Shown here piece after piece: positions 55,719 through 64,000 of a DNA stretch of 64,000 bases. How positions within the stretch are numbered: position 1 is the first letter of the stretch; each line of letters begins with the position of its first letter. A model generated the notes under the pieces. That model was not told the DNA's origin. It saw only the letters and a list, made by a program, of their open reading frames with translations, and ran no database searches. The DNA is from Chlorophyllum brunneum (lineage: Eukaryota; Basidiomycota; Agaricomycetes; Agaricales; Agaricaceae): NCBI GenBank assembly GCA_963576785.1, contig OY756139.1, positions 3,162,001-3,226,000 on the forward strand. Reading direction: 5' to 3'. The position numbers and the translations under genes are program-made.

Positions 55719-57629
55719 ATGCCACCGCAACTTCTCGATACAGGTTCCACTGACTCAAACACAGCTTTGGAAATTCTCTGCACACCAGTTCCAAATCTTT
55801 TCGGATCCAATGTTCCCATCAGCGAGACTGACGTGATGAGTATCCAAACAGCAATATCTGCTTCTGAATTGTACCTTTCTAACCAGCACCGCTCTCAGTC
55901 TAGTCATATCTCTGCCTTCAAGCGTTTCATTCGTGAACACCGCGCGCTCTTGACATCTTGGATACGCCGCGTCCCCCCAGAAATTCTCATTCACATCTTC
56001 CTTCACTGTTTGGATTCCAACCATCAGTCACCACCCTGGTATTTATCACATGTCTGTCGCCACTGGAGAGATCTTGCTCTCAGTACTCCGCAGCTGTGGA
56101 CAAAAATCCCTCTACCCACTTTATCCAACCGGTTTCGTGTAGCAGCGGAACTCGTTGCATTTATGCCCGAGTACCTTGCTCGTTCGAACGACCAGACTAT
56201 TACCTTCAGATGGGAGGGCAACTGGGATCCAGAGAGTCTTGAAGAGGAGGACGAGTACGAGGATCCCCTCTGTGGTCATTCCAACACTATCCTCGATTTG
56301 TTGCTCCAACATGCTGAGCGCTGGGGAAGTGTGTCGATTATATCTGGCAGATGGTCCCCGAAACTAGAACAACAGCTTGCTCAACTCCAGAACAGGCTCC
56401 CGAGACTGTATCACCTTGGGCTCGATATTGACAGTCTCCAAGTTACGTCGACCGGGGTCTTTTACGCCGCTCCAGGGCTCAGGGACATTGATTTTTACAT
56501 TGCCATCGATAGACACAACCCGCAACGCCTCCAACACTTCATTCAGTGGAGCGAGCTCCGACGCTTGAAGTTTGTGCTTCCTACCTTCGCCGCTCTACCG
56601 CATCTGTCGCTCTGTAGTAGACTGGTAGTCCTCGATCTGGAATATGTTGGCATGCAAGTTGCTACTTTCGGGCCAGGCAAGATCGAGTTGCCGAACCTCA
56701 AATACCTTCGTCTTTGTTCATCGTCGGATCTTTCTTCAGACCATTTCCAACTCCTCACATCCCCTGTCCTGGAAGACCTCCAAACGTACTGTATAATGGC
56801 AGAACCAGACCCATTTGAATCCTTCAGGCGTTTCTTGGAACGTAACGCCCGGTCTTTGAAGCGTCTGACAATCGGATACATTCGCCACCCATTCTTCCGT
56901 ACGAATGCAACGGCAACACGCCTAAACCTTGCATTACTCCCGTTTGATAAACTGGGCCATCTGGACCGTCTACAGCTGCAAGCCCCTTCGTTCGACAAGC
57001 TCTTGAATTTTCTTAGGTCAATCAGCCAGGGAACAATCCCCTTCCAACTGCGTAGCCTTCACATACATCCCGGCAACACATCCCGACTACATCGGAGGCG
57101 GGTCGCAGAGCTCTCAGATGGTCTTAGAGCAGTAGTTCGTTGGGCGGAAACGCCTGGCTCTGGGTCGCGTCTACGTCGGATCGAAATTACACCAGGAGAC
57201 GTTAGCGATTGCTGGGAGCTTCTTACCGCGTTAGAGGGGTGGGATGGCGAATGCCCAAGTGATGTCACTGCATCCCTCATCACACTTCGTTTGTGTGAGA
57301 GCAAAATGCAAGATGTCCACCCCTTCCCATACGTCAATACGGATGCCATTATCGTAGACACATTCGATGAACCCAGAACGCAAAAAGTCGCGGATTGCCT
57401 GGATTCGATGGATTTCAAATTTGACCAGATTCGACTCCTCTATGTGGGCATCTGTTCCTGTTTCCAAGGAACGCTTTTTGTTGACCTTTGGATGATAGAT
57501 TACGCGACTACACTTTGTTCTTCGTGCTCTCAGCAGGATGTCTCCAGACCAGTTCACACCAACGGACAGCGATATTCCGGAACGAGCATTATCGCTAGAA
57601 GAGAAATGGAAGCCTTTTATCGAGGATGA
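55719..57629 (+). CDS. F-box-like protein of the Agaricomycete type
   Basis: A single-exon frame of 636 residues. A short helical N-terminal segment (about 38-78) precedes the F-box-like motif at 82-130 (RRVPPEILIHIFLHCLD and HVCRHWRDLALSTPQLWTKI). A long leucine-rich repeat-like region follows (for example LPNLKYLRLCSSSDL, LGHLDRLQLQAPS). Such proteins are strongly expanded in mushrooms and are thought to act as substrate receptors of SCF ubiquitin ligases; the target here is unknown. The end is uncertain: the last ~30 codons overlap a spliced ORF in another frame (57538-57838), and the reading of the final residues is less protein-like. An intron near 57,440-57,537 that joins the F-box frame to that ORF is a possible alternative. 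Confidence 0.82.
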   Translation: MPPQLLDTGSTDSNTALEILCTPVPNLFGSNVPISETDVMSIQTAISASELYLSNQHRSQSSHISAFKRFIREHRALLTSWIRRVPPEILIHIFLHCLDSNHQSPPWYLSHVCRHWRDLALSTPQLWTKIPLPTLSNRFRVAAELVAFMPEYLARSNDQTITFRWEGNWDPESLEEEDEYEDPLCGHSNTILDLLLQHAERWGSVSIISGRWSPKLEQQLAQLQNRLPRLYHLGLDIDSLQVTSTGVFYAAPGLRDIDFYIAIDRHNPQRLQHFIQWSELRRLKFVLPTFAALPHLSLCSRLVVLDLEYVGMQVATFGPGKIELPNLKYLRLCSSSDLSSDHFQLLTSPVLEDLQTYCIMAEPDPFESFRRFLERNARSLKRLTIGYIRHPFFRTNATATRLNLALLPFDKLGHLDRLQLQAPSFDKLLNFLRSISQGTIPFQLRSLHIHPGNTSRLHRRRVAELSDGLRAVVRWAETPGSGSRLRRIEITPGDVSDCWELLTALEGWDGECPSDVTASLITLRLCESKMQDVHPFPYVNTDAIIVDTFDEPRTQKVADCLDSMDFKFDQIRLLYVGICSCFQGTLFVDLWMIDYATTLCSSCSQQDVSRPVHTNGQRYSGTSIIARREMEAFYRG

Positions 57630-57838
57630 TATCCCGCATCGTCGTTGGATGCACCAAGGAATTGAAAAGCTTGTTTACATCCCTTTTGATGATGGTAAGT
57701 AGAGTTGGTTGACTAGGACGAGGGCTTTGAAATTGATTTTGCATTGGATTAGACTTGTATCGCCCATATATTGATTACTGGATGTATGGATTGAAAACGT
57801 ATCGTGGAAACGGCGACGTTAGCGATTATTATGATTGA
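57538..57838 (+). CDS. Small spliced ORF overlapping the F-box gene 3' end
   Basis: ATG at 57538, exon 57538-57694, intron 57695-57752 (58 nt, GTAAGT to TTAG), exon 57753-57838 ending TGA: 80 residues. It starts MSPDQFTPTDSDIPERAL and contains EEKWKPFIEDD and YRPYIDYWMYGLKTYRG. The text reads like a folded, aromatic-rich protein in a frame different from the F-box ORF. It is either a separate small gene or the true C-terminus of the F-box protein after another splice. I do not recognise a family. Confidence 0.45.
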
Positions 57839-58366
57839 TATGTCGAGGAATATATGGTAGTTGGGAATAGTGAAGAGTTGAGTATTCGAAATGATATCGG
57901 CGAAATGATGGTTCTGCTGCATGTGATAACATGTATCCATGTGTTTTTCTCCGCTCTAACAACACCTTTTCCTCTTCAAGTTAGTGGATAGAACGGCAAC
58001 GTTCTGCAGCGTTAGGTATAAGCCTTTGAAGAGTTACGTTATGGTCAGTTTTTGCCACCCTTCCGGGACGGTCTCTCATGACTGTTGGGCTTCTTGCGAA
58101 GAAGCAGTTACTATGGGCTCAATATTGCATTGCCAAAGGCCAAAATCGTATATGGCTTACGATCCCTACTAATAAACGCTCGGCAAAGCCCTGGTGCGAA
58201 AATGATTCGCACCATAGTGGGTCACAGCCACTATTAGTCGGGCCCCAATTCCTGGTGGCACCACTGCTTTGGAGCAATTTCTCTTACACTCTCGCCTGGG
58301 CATTTTTAGCCTCTGCTTCGAGATCGTTTTTCCGCGGGGAGAAGACCCAGGCCAAGTTTTGTCACT
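57839..58366. other. Intergenic, promoter of the PC-esterase gene
   Basis: 528 bp. A plus-strand frame at 58078-58599 overlaps the next gene's first exon and lacks protein features. No regulatory motif was identified. Confidence 0.45.
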
Positions 58367-59885
58367 ATGGCAGTCCTCAATATCGTGGGTCTGAGCCCTC
58401 GTTCATTTACCGGGAGACTCCTGGCACTAGGAGCAGCATTCACGACTATAATCCTCATTTACACCTACACCGCACCTCCTGCTTTTCAAATCGGTCTACC
58501 AAACCTTGTCTCCCCCAAGCATACGTGTTCACCGGAATCCTACTCCGAGGGTTCATGGGCCAAACGTCCACGGACAAATGCGACGGCCCTGGTTGTTAAA
58601 GAGGATGCGTTGAGTTTTGCTGGATTCAGTGGGTGTGCGAGTTCGAGAGAGGTCGACTGGCATTTGGCTGTTGATAAAGAGGAGCAGTGGGATAGGTTCC
58701 CGGATGTTAATTCTTGGCAATGGATTCCTGGCGAGGCTTGCAAGGGTCTCCGGCCGCTTGATCCTGCAGCGCTTGTTAAGGGGTTGGTGGAAGAGGGTGG
58801 ATGGTTGTTGGTCGGTGGTACGTTTAATCTGATAAATTGCGAGATCTACTTGACATCAATGGGGCTTTCTAGATTCTGTTACCGAGAATCACTTCTTCTC
58901 GCTCTCGTGTATACTCTATCCTCATGTAATCGCGACCCCCTTCTACGCGCCCGGACAAAGTTGGGATCGTGGCTGGCCACAGAACCTCTACCTCAACCCT
59001 AAATCTTCTATTGTCGACAACATCACACTCCCCCCCGGGTTTAACATCACAACAACCCCTCTCGTGACATTCCGCCGGATCGACGTTCTATTTTCAAAAG
59101 GGGAATTGAACGCGCTGTATCACATGAAACACCCGTATTTCTCGCCTGATGATTCACTTTTTAGCGATGAGCCAGTATGGACGACGTCAATACATGATTA
59201 TCTCGACCTTTTCCTTTCGCCTTTACCAAAGGCGAACTATGGGACCATGGTCGTTAGTACCGGCGGTCACTGGACTACAACGCTATTCTCGTACTTCCGA
59301 AACGAGGAGGCGAAGGATTCTGGATACGGTATTGATGGTGTATTGGAGTTCTTTGAGTATGCGATGCAGAACTGGGCTGCTGAGGTGCAAACGGCGCTGT
59401 GGAAGCAGGGGAAGAGGCAGAGTGTGAAGACGAGGCGGAAAGGGAAGAAGGTGGTTGTCAGAGCTTATTTACCTGGACATGAGGATTGTCATAGTTTCAG
59501 GCAAGCGTGGAAAGAGGTTGAGCCATTCCAGTGGAATTGGTATAATTGGGGAAATATCTGGGAATTTAATACCCGATTCCAGGTGCGTCTGATTCGAGTG
59601 AAATCCAGTTTTTGAATTTGACGACGCTGTGCAGAACGTCCTCTCGTCCAGGAAAAAGTACCTGGATATGTATTTTTTACCCATTGATCGGCCTGCACGG
59701 TTGAGACCTGATGCGGTATGTACTTTAATGTTCTGACTCTCTTCCTCTCTCGCTGATTGTGACTTGTGACTTTGAACCAGCATGCCACTGGAGATTGCTT
59801 GCACTTTATGACAGGCGCAGGTGTTCTCGAAGGCTGGACACATTACATTTGGCAGTTCATAAGCCGCGAGACGCCTAGGAACTAA
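58367..59885 (+). CDS. PC-esterase-type glycan O-acetyltransferase (TBL/NXPE/Cas1-like)
   Basis: Exons 58367-58817, 58873-59582, 59635-59715 and 59781-59885 give 448 residues. Introns are 55, 52 and 65 nt. An N-terminal membrane anchor at about 17-34 (RLLALGAAFTTIILIYTY) gives type II topology, probably in the Golgi. The esterase nucleophile motif G150-D151-S152 is created by the first splice (LLVGDSVTENHFFS). The C-terminal DxxH box is D419-C-L-H422 (GDCLHF). These two motifs define the PC-esterase fold shared by plant trichome-birefringence-like xylan acetyltransferases and the N-terminal domain of cryptococcal Cas1. The likely reaction is acetyl transfer to, or removal from, a cell-wall or secreted polysaccharide. 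It is the same strand as the GT2 synthase 1.7 kb downstream. Confidence 0.82.
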
Positions 59886-61626
59886 AAAAAACGTAGATCA
59901 CATCTTATATCCCTCTCATTGGATGCGGACTCTTGCTTTGCATTGGACATTGGTTTATGCATAGATTACTTGGAGCTCTTTAATCTGGTCGTCTTGTTAT
60001 TTGGTCGCTCATGATATTTATATATTTTGACGTATTGAACGTCTGGTGGAATGCTTTTTCGGTAGAAGTTCCACGTGGCTCCGTCTTAGTATCGAAGAAC
60101 AATGAGAGGTGAATGGTGTCACGAGAACCTCTTGAACGAGCTCCGCAGTCTGCTCTGTCCGAGGTGACAAGCCCGATTGGGTGGTGGGTCTTACCTATTA
60201 AACAGGGCCGTGTGGCAAATCGTGCTTGGCAATCTGCGGAGCCAAGAATTTGAGAATGCCTTGGTGGAGGGCGCCGGCGGAGGTAAATATAGTCTAAATG
60301 ACTGGCTCGAGGGATTTAAGTAAGAGGAGTCAGGGTCAAAATTCAAAGCGTAGTTGAGTCGAAGAAAAGTGTAGTTGATGTTGCTTGGAAGGTTATGTTG
60401 ATTGACAAGCTATAGAAAAAAAATTTTGTTTTTTTGGAGGCGGTTGTAGTACACGATGGTTTGTCTTAATTGAGTGACAAGTGGCGGAACGGTGATTCAT
60501 TAATCCAGAAATGGTAGTGTTTTTTTTATGCCCCCGTGGAACAAACGTTTCTTGACGTTTGGGGTGTGGCGAAGAAGAGACTCCTGTATTTCATCCGACG
60601 AGATTGAATGACGGAGAGGGAGTTGCCAAGTTCTTTGTCGATCAATGGATATTAGAATAATCCCTCGGTTCGTTTGGTTCGTGTTTGGTTGGGTAGCATG
60701 GAGATGGATGATGGCTCACGCCAATGCCGTTGATTTGGTGTAATAGTGGATGAAGTTTGTTGATGGTTGTGGATTTAAACGTGGCTAGTGAGTTTGGGAA
60801 GCAGGTCTTGGCACACGTTTACGGGGGAGTTAGTTGGAGACTGCGGACTAGAAGCGAGGAGAGAAACATGAGAGAAATATGCTTGCGAACGGACCACGCA
60901 GAAGCGCTGTGGGTCCATGAGTATCATACATAATGCCAAGATTACTGCAGCGGGGCAGGGATAATCTGTTGAAGAACTTTTCGGAGGTGCCGACGGGGAC
61001 CTAGAGGGTCAGGCCGCTGCTTCCGCTAAAGTAACATTTTATCGCAGGGTAGTCTAGCTGCGGTTAATAATTCTCGGAAAAATGTATGTCATCGTGGGAG
61101 ATCTTCTGGTGAAACCTGGATGGTGGCCAGAAGGCTTGGGCCGAGTGGAGAAATCAGAGTGAACGAATTGAATAATTCCTAGATGTCTTTGATGGACACA
61201 ATCAATGCATTACTCGCAGAGAGAAGGCTGATATATTTGAAGATGGGTGAGTTGTCAAGACAACTGGAGCGGGGCAGGCGACGGCGCGGCTGGTGGCTCA
61301 ATGTACGAGGCGAGCAGCATCGTCGAGGGGCGCACTTTGTGCAGACAGGAGCCATGTGCTGCTGTCGCACATGGTCAGGAGCCGGCGGGGAGGCCGTGCA
61401 GGAGTCGCGAGGGAGGTGTCAGCCGCGAGGATTAGTCAGCAGTTGAAACTCCGCCAGGCTGGTTCGGCTGGGACTGAGTGTGGGAGGAGAATTGGGCCAG
61501 GCTTTGTTATCCTCCTTCTCTCCCCCACCGTCCACCCCCCGCTCGCCGTTCCCTGCGGCGGCCTGCCTCGTTTATAGATTCTCGTCGCCTGGCGAACAAT
61601 TCACTCCTTTACCATCCTCCCCCCAG
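59886..61626. other. 1.7-kb intergenic region upstream of the GT2 gene
   Basis: No convincing gene. Short plus-strand ORFs at 61183-61577 have unusual composition and overlap the presumed 5' leader. CT-rich sequence (about 61,500-61,626) directly upstream of the GT2 start resembles a fungal pyrimidine-rich promoter and start region. The space could hold an unrecognised noncoding RNA. Confidence 0.4.
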
Positions 61627-63364
61627 ATGCTCTACCTCACCGCAGATAGTTTTCCAATATGTGAGTCCGCCGCTTCCCACCCCCGCCCGTCCTCACCCAT
61701 CCCCTCTAGTTGTCCCTTTTGGCGTCATCGGGTGTGTCTCACTTGTTGCCCTGCCCGTCCTGCGCATCTGACACTCGCTAGCTTTTACCGCTACTTATGG
61801 TTCCTAATACGTGTGGTCGCGGCCTGGACATACCGCCCCGTCCCTCTCCCCGAAAACCCAACATACGTCGCCTCTGAGGATGTCACCATCATCGTACCCA
61901 CCATAGATGCCGGGGAGGAGTTTAAAGAAGCAGCCAACAGCTGGCTTGTCGGCAAGCCCAAGGAAATCCTCATCATCACCGAGGAAAAAATGCTAGGACC
62001 CCTCCAAGACCTTGCCAACCAAGTCGATCCCGAGCGCATTCGCGTCCTCACCGTCCCTTTTGCCAACAAACGTCTCCAGATGAGCCACGGCATCAAAAAT
62101 TGTACCACCGACATCATCGTCTTTGCCGACGATGACGCCATTTGGCCATCTACCCTCCTACCCTATGTACTTGCCTGCTTTGAAGATCAAAAGGTTGGCG
62201 GTGTCGGAACCAGCCAACGCGTCCAGCCCGTTGGGCAGAGGATGACCGTTTGGGAAGTTTTGGCCGCATTCCGGCTCACTATCCGAAACATCGAAATTGC
62301 CTCCTCCACCCACATAGATGGTGGTATACCTTGTCTCTCAGGGCGAACAGCCGCGTACCGTACCGTAATTCTTAAAGACCCCGAATTTTTACACGGTTTC
62401 ACCCATGATTACTGGCTCGGAAAATACCAACTCAACTCGGGCGATGACAAGTTTTTGACCCGATGGATGGTCAGCCATGGCTGGAATACGTACGTTCAGG
62501 TCTGCAAAGAGGCAGAACTTCTGAGTACTATGAAACCCAATTGGCGCTTCTTGAAGCAAGTTCTTCGTTGGACACGAAACACGTGGCGGTCGGATTTGAG
62601 GAGTCTGTTCATGGAGAGGCACATATGGACATCACATCCCTACGTTGCTTACACCATGGTTCGTACCTAGTCCCGTGTTTTTTACTTCTAGGTAGACTAA
62701 CCTGCTGCGCAAGTGTGATAAACTCATCAACCCTTTTACCTTGCTCGTCGGTCCCTGCCTAGTCTCCTACCTCATCTACAAGAGTACCCTTTCTGTCGAC
62801 CAGGGCGGTTACCATTTGGCTTGGTGGTACGTGATTTTCCTCTCTTTTTGTATGCATTCCTCAATTTTCTTTAGGAATATCATCTTGTCTTATGTGGTGT
62901 GGCTCTCCGCGACCCGTACTGCCAAACTTCTCCCTCATCTCTGGAATCGACCACAAGACATCATCTATGTACCCGCATTCATCCTATTCGGTTATTATTT
63001 CGCTGTCATGAAACTTTACGCATTGTGCACACTACACGAGGTAAGCTTTCTGTACCCCCAAGGCCAGGGCTTGGCTAATCTTATTTTACAGACCGGTTGG
63101 GGAACCCGCGCCGGCATTGGTGATGCTTCCGCTGCCACGGCTGCCATGGATGCGAATAATGAGAAAACCGTTAATAGCCCGTATCCGCAACGGTCAGATC
63201 CCTATACCCATTCGCAAACCCCCCTGTCACCGTTCCGTGATCAGGCATCTCCATCACCGTACCATGATATCCCGGCAACAACACCGATACATACTTTTAG
63301 GTCCACAGGGAATCGGAGAGGCTATGAAGAGGGGGTCGAAATGCAAGTCGGTTATGCTCGGTGA
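61627..63364 (+). CDS. Processive family-2 glycosyltransferase (Cps1/hyaluronan-synthase-like)
   Basis: Exons 61627-61660, 61710-61731, 61782-62658, 62696-62826, 62875-63040 and 63092-63364 give 500 residues. The N-terminal helix (about 12-36, GVIGFYRYLWFLIRVVAAW) is followed by the GT-A domain: DVTIIVPTIDAGEEF, nucleotide-sugar/metal Asp cluster at about 133-137 (FADDDAIW), acceptor-side DDKF at about 240, and the processivity motif QVLRW at about 278-282. C-terminal helices include NPFTLLVGPCLVSYLIY, IILSYVVWL and VPAFILFGYYFAVMKLYAL. The family makes a linear polysaccharide at the plasma membrane and extrudes it. Relatives include cryptococcal Cps1 and the GT2 needed for hyphal growth in ascomycetes. 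The tail from 63092 is Ser/Pro-rich. The 37-nt intron 3 with a GTTCGT donor is the least certain. Confidence 0.87.
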
Positions 63365-64000
63365 GAAAGGGAGGTTTACTCGTCAGGAGGAAGAAAGGAA
63401 TGTTTCTGGGGTACGCAACAACGAAAGGTTGTGTTTCCGGATGGTTGGACAATGGCAGAGTCTCGGAAGGGTGAGAATACTTGCTCACAGATGAGTGGGG
63501 TTTCTTTTCGTGGTTCTTTCTGGCTGTCTTTCGCATGTCTTGCCGTATTTTCTTTCTTTGTCGTCGAGGAAACCCCACGCAGCACCGTGTTTCGCGTACG
63601 GTGACTTGCCCAACTTCATCCTGGCCAAGCCTTTCTCCTGTCTCTCCCCTTCTTGGACACTTTTCACACTACATCTATCTTGGGTCATCAATTTTGACAT
63701 CCTCCGTTGACTGCGTGACCACTTGTTGCATCCCGGGCATTTCTTCATCTCCTTCTCTGCATATGTATACCCAGCGAAGACCCTCCTCTCCTTCCACACC
63801 TGCTAGCTGCCTGTCTCGTTTTTTCAGTCCCCATCTTGTGTCTCCTCCTTTATCATACCAGAACCTACACGCTCATGGATTATCTTATACGTACACCAAA
63901 TCATTCTATCTGCATACGCCATCAGGCTGGTACTTGTTCTCACCTCTCGATGACCGTTTTTGTTGAATGACTCTCAATGCCTTGTTAGCTCGATTTCTCC
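63365..64000. other. 3' region of the GT2 gene, no gene recognised
   Basis: 636 bp to the window edge. Long ORFs here (for example 63481-63966 plus) are Ser/Pro/Cys-rich with no recognisable domain, and one could be the start of a gene continuing past the edge. Confidence 0.4.

Noticed and set aside
1..64000. CRISPR arrays, bacterial operons or phage genes
   Set aside because: No regularly spaced repeats and no bacterial-type gene organisation; introns and retrotransposons are plainly eukaryotic.

Overview
The window looks like a piece of an Agaricomycete (mushroom-forming basidiomycete) genome. The host genes have many short introns (about 40-85 nt, mostly GT-AG). They include an F-box protein of the mushroom type, a fungal RNase P Rpr2 protein and a Cps1-like family-2 glycosyltransferase. 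The window falls into two parts.

Positions 1 to about 40,560 are a nest of retrotransposons whose insertion order can be read from target-site duplications. A decayed Ty1/copia element (+ strand, pieces between 27,689 and 40,157) was cut by a full-length Tad1/I-type LINE (LINE C, 31,258-38,027, 15-bp duplication) and by a short 5'-truncated LINE (LINE D). A Ty3/gypsy chromovirus, Gypsy2 (- strand), inserted beside the copia gag. Its outer ends, 5,335 and 27,683, are flanked by the same AATGG although they now lie 22 kb apart. Inside it are Gypsy1 (+ strand, 6,373-12,369, AGAGT duplication, in the 3' LTR), a LINE 3' half (LINE B) in pol, and Gypsy3 (18,647-25,134), a nearly intact relative of Gypsy1. 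The two flanks of Gypsy3 do not match, which suggests it is a recombination product that removed part of Gypsy2 and LINE B. Another decayed LINE (LINE A) with a Gypsy2 deletion derivative inside it fills the left end. Both gypsy families appear to self-prime reverse transcription, as Tf1 does, and both carry extra reading frames downstream of pol. One of these frames runs into the LTR.

Positions 40,560 to about 43,000 are a very AT-rich stretch without genes. From about 43,900 the sequence is GC-richer and genic: a Hac1/XBP1-like bZIP regulator (-) whose frame switch implies a non-standard intron; a large multi-pass membrane protein with a disordered tail (+); RNase P subunit Rpr2/Rpp21 (+); a small one-helix membrane protein (+); an intron-rich aldo/keto reductase (-); a signal-peptide plus one-helix protein (-); an F-box protein (+) overlapped at its 3' end by a small spliced ORF (+); a PC-esterase-type glycan O-acetyltransferase (+); and a processive GT2 polysaccharide synthase (+). 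The last two may act together in cell-wall polysaccharide synthesis and acetylation. A 61-nt hairpin that pairs fully only as + strand RNA lies between the reductase and the signal-peptide gene.
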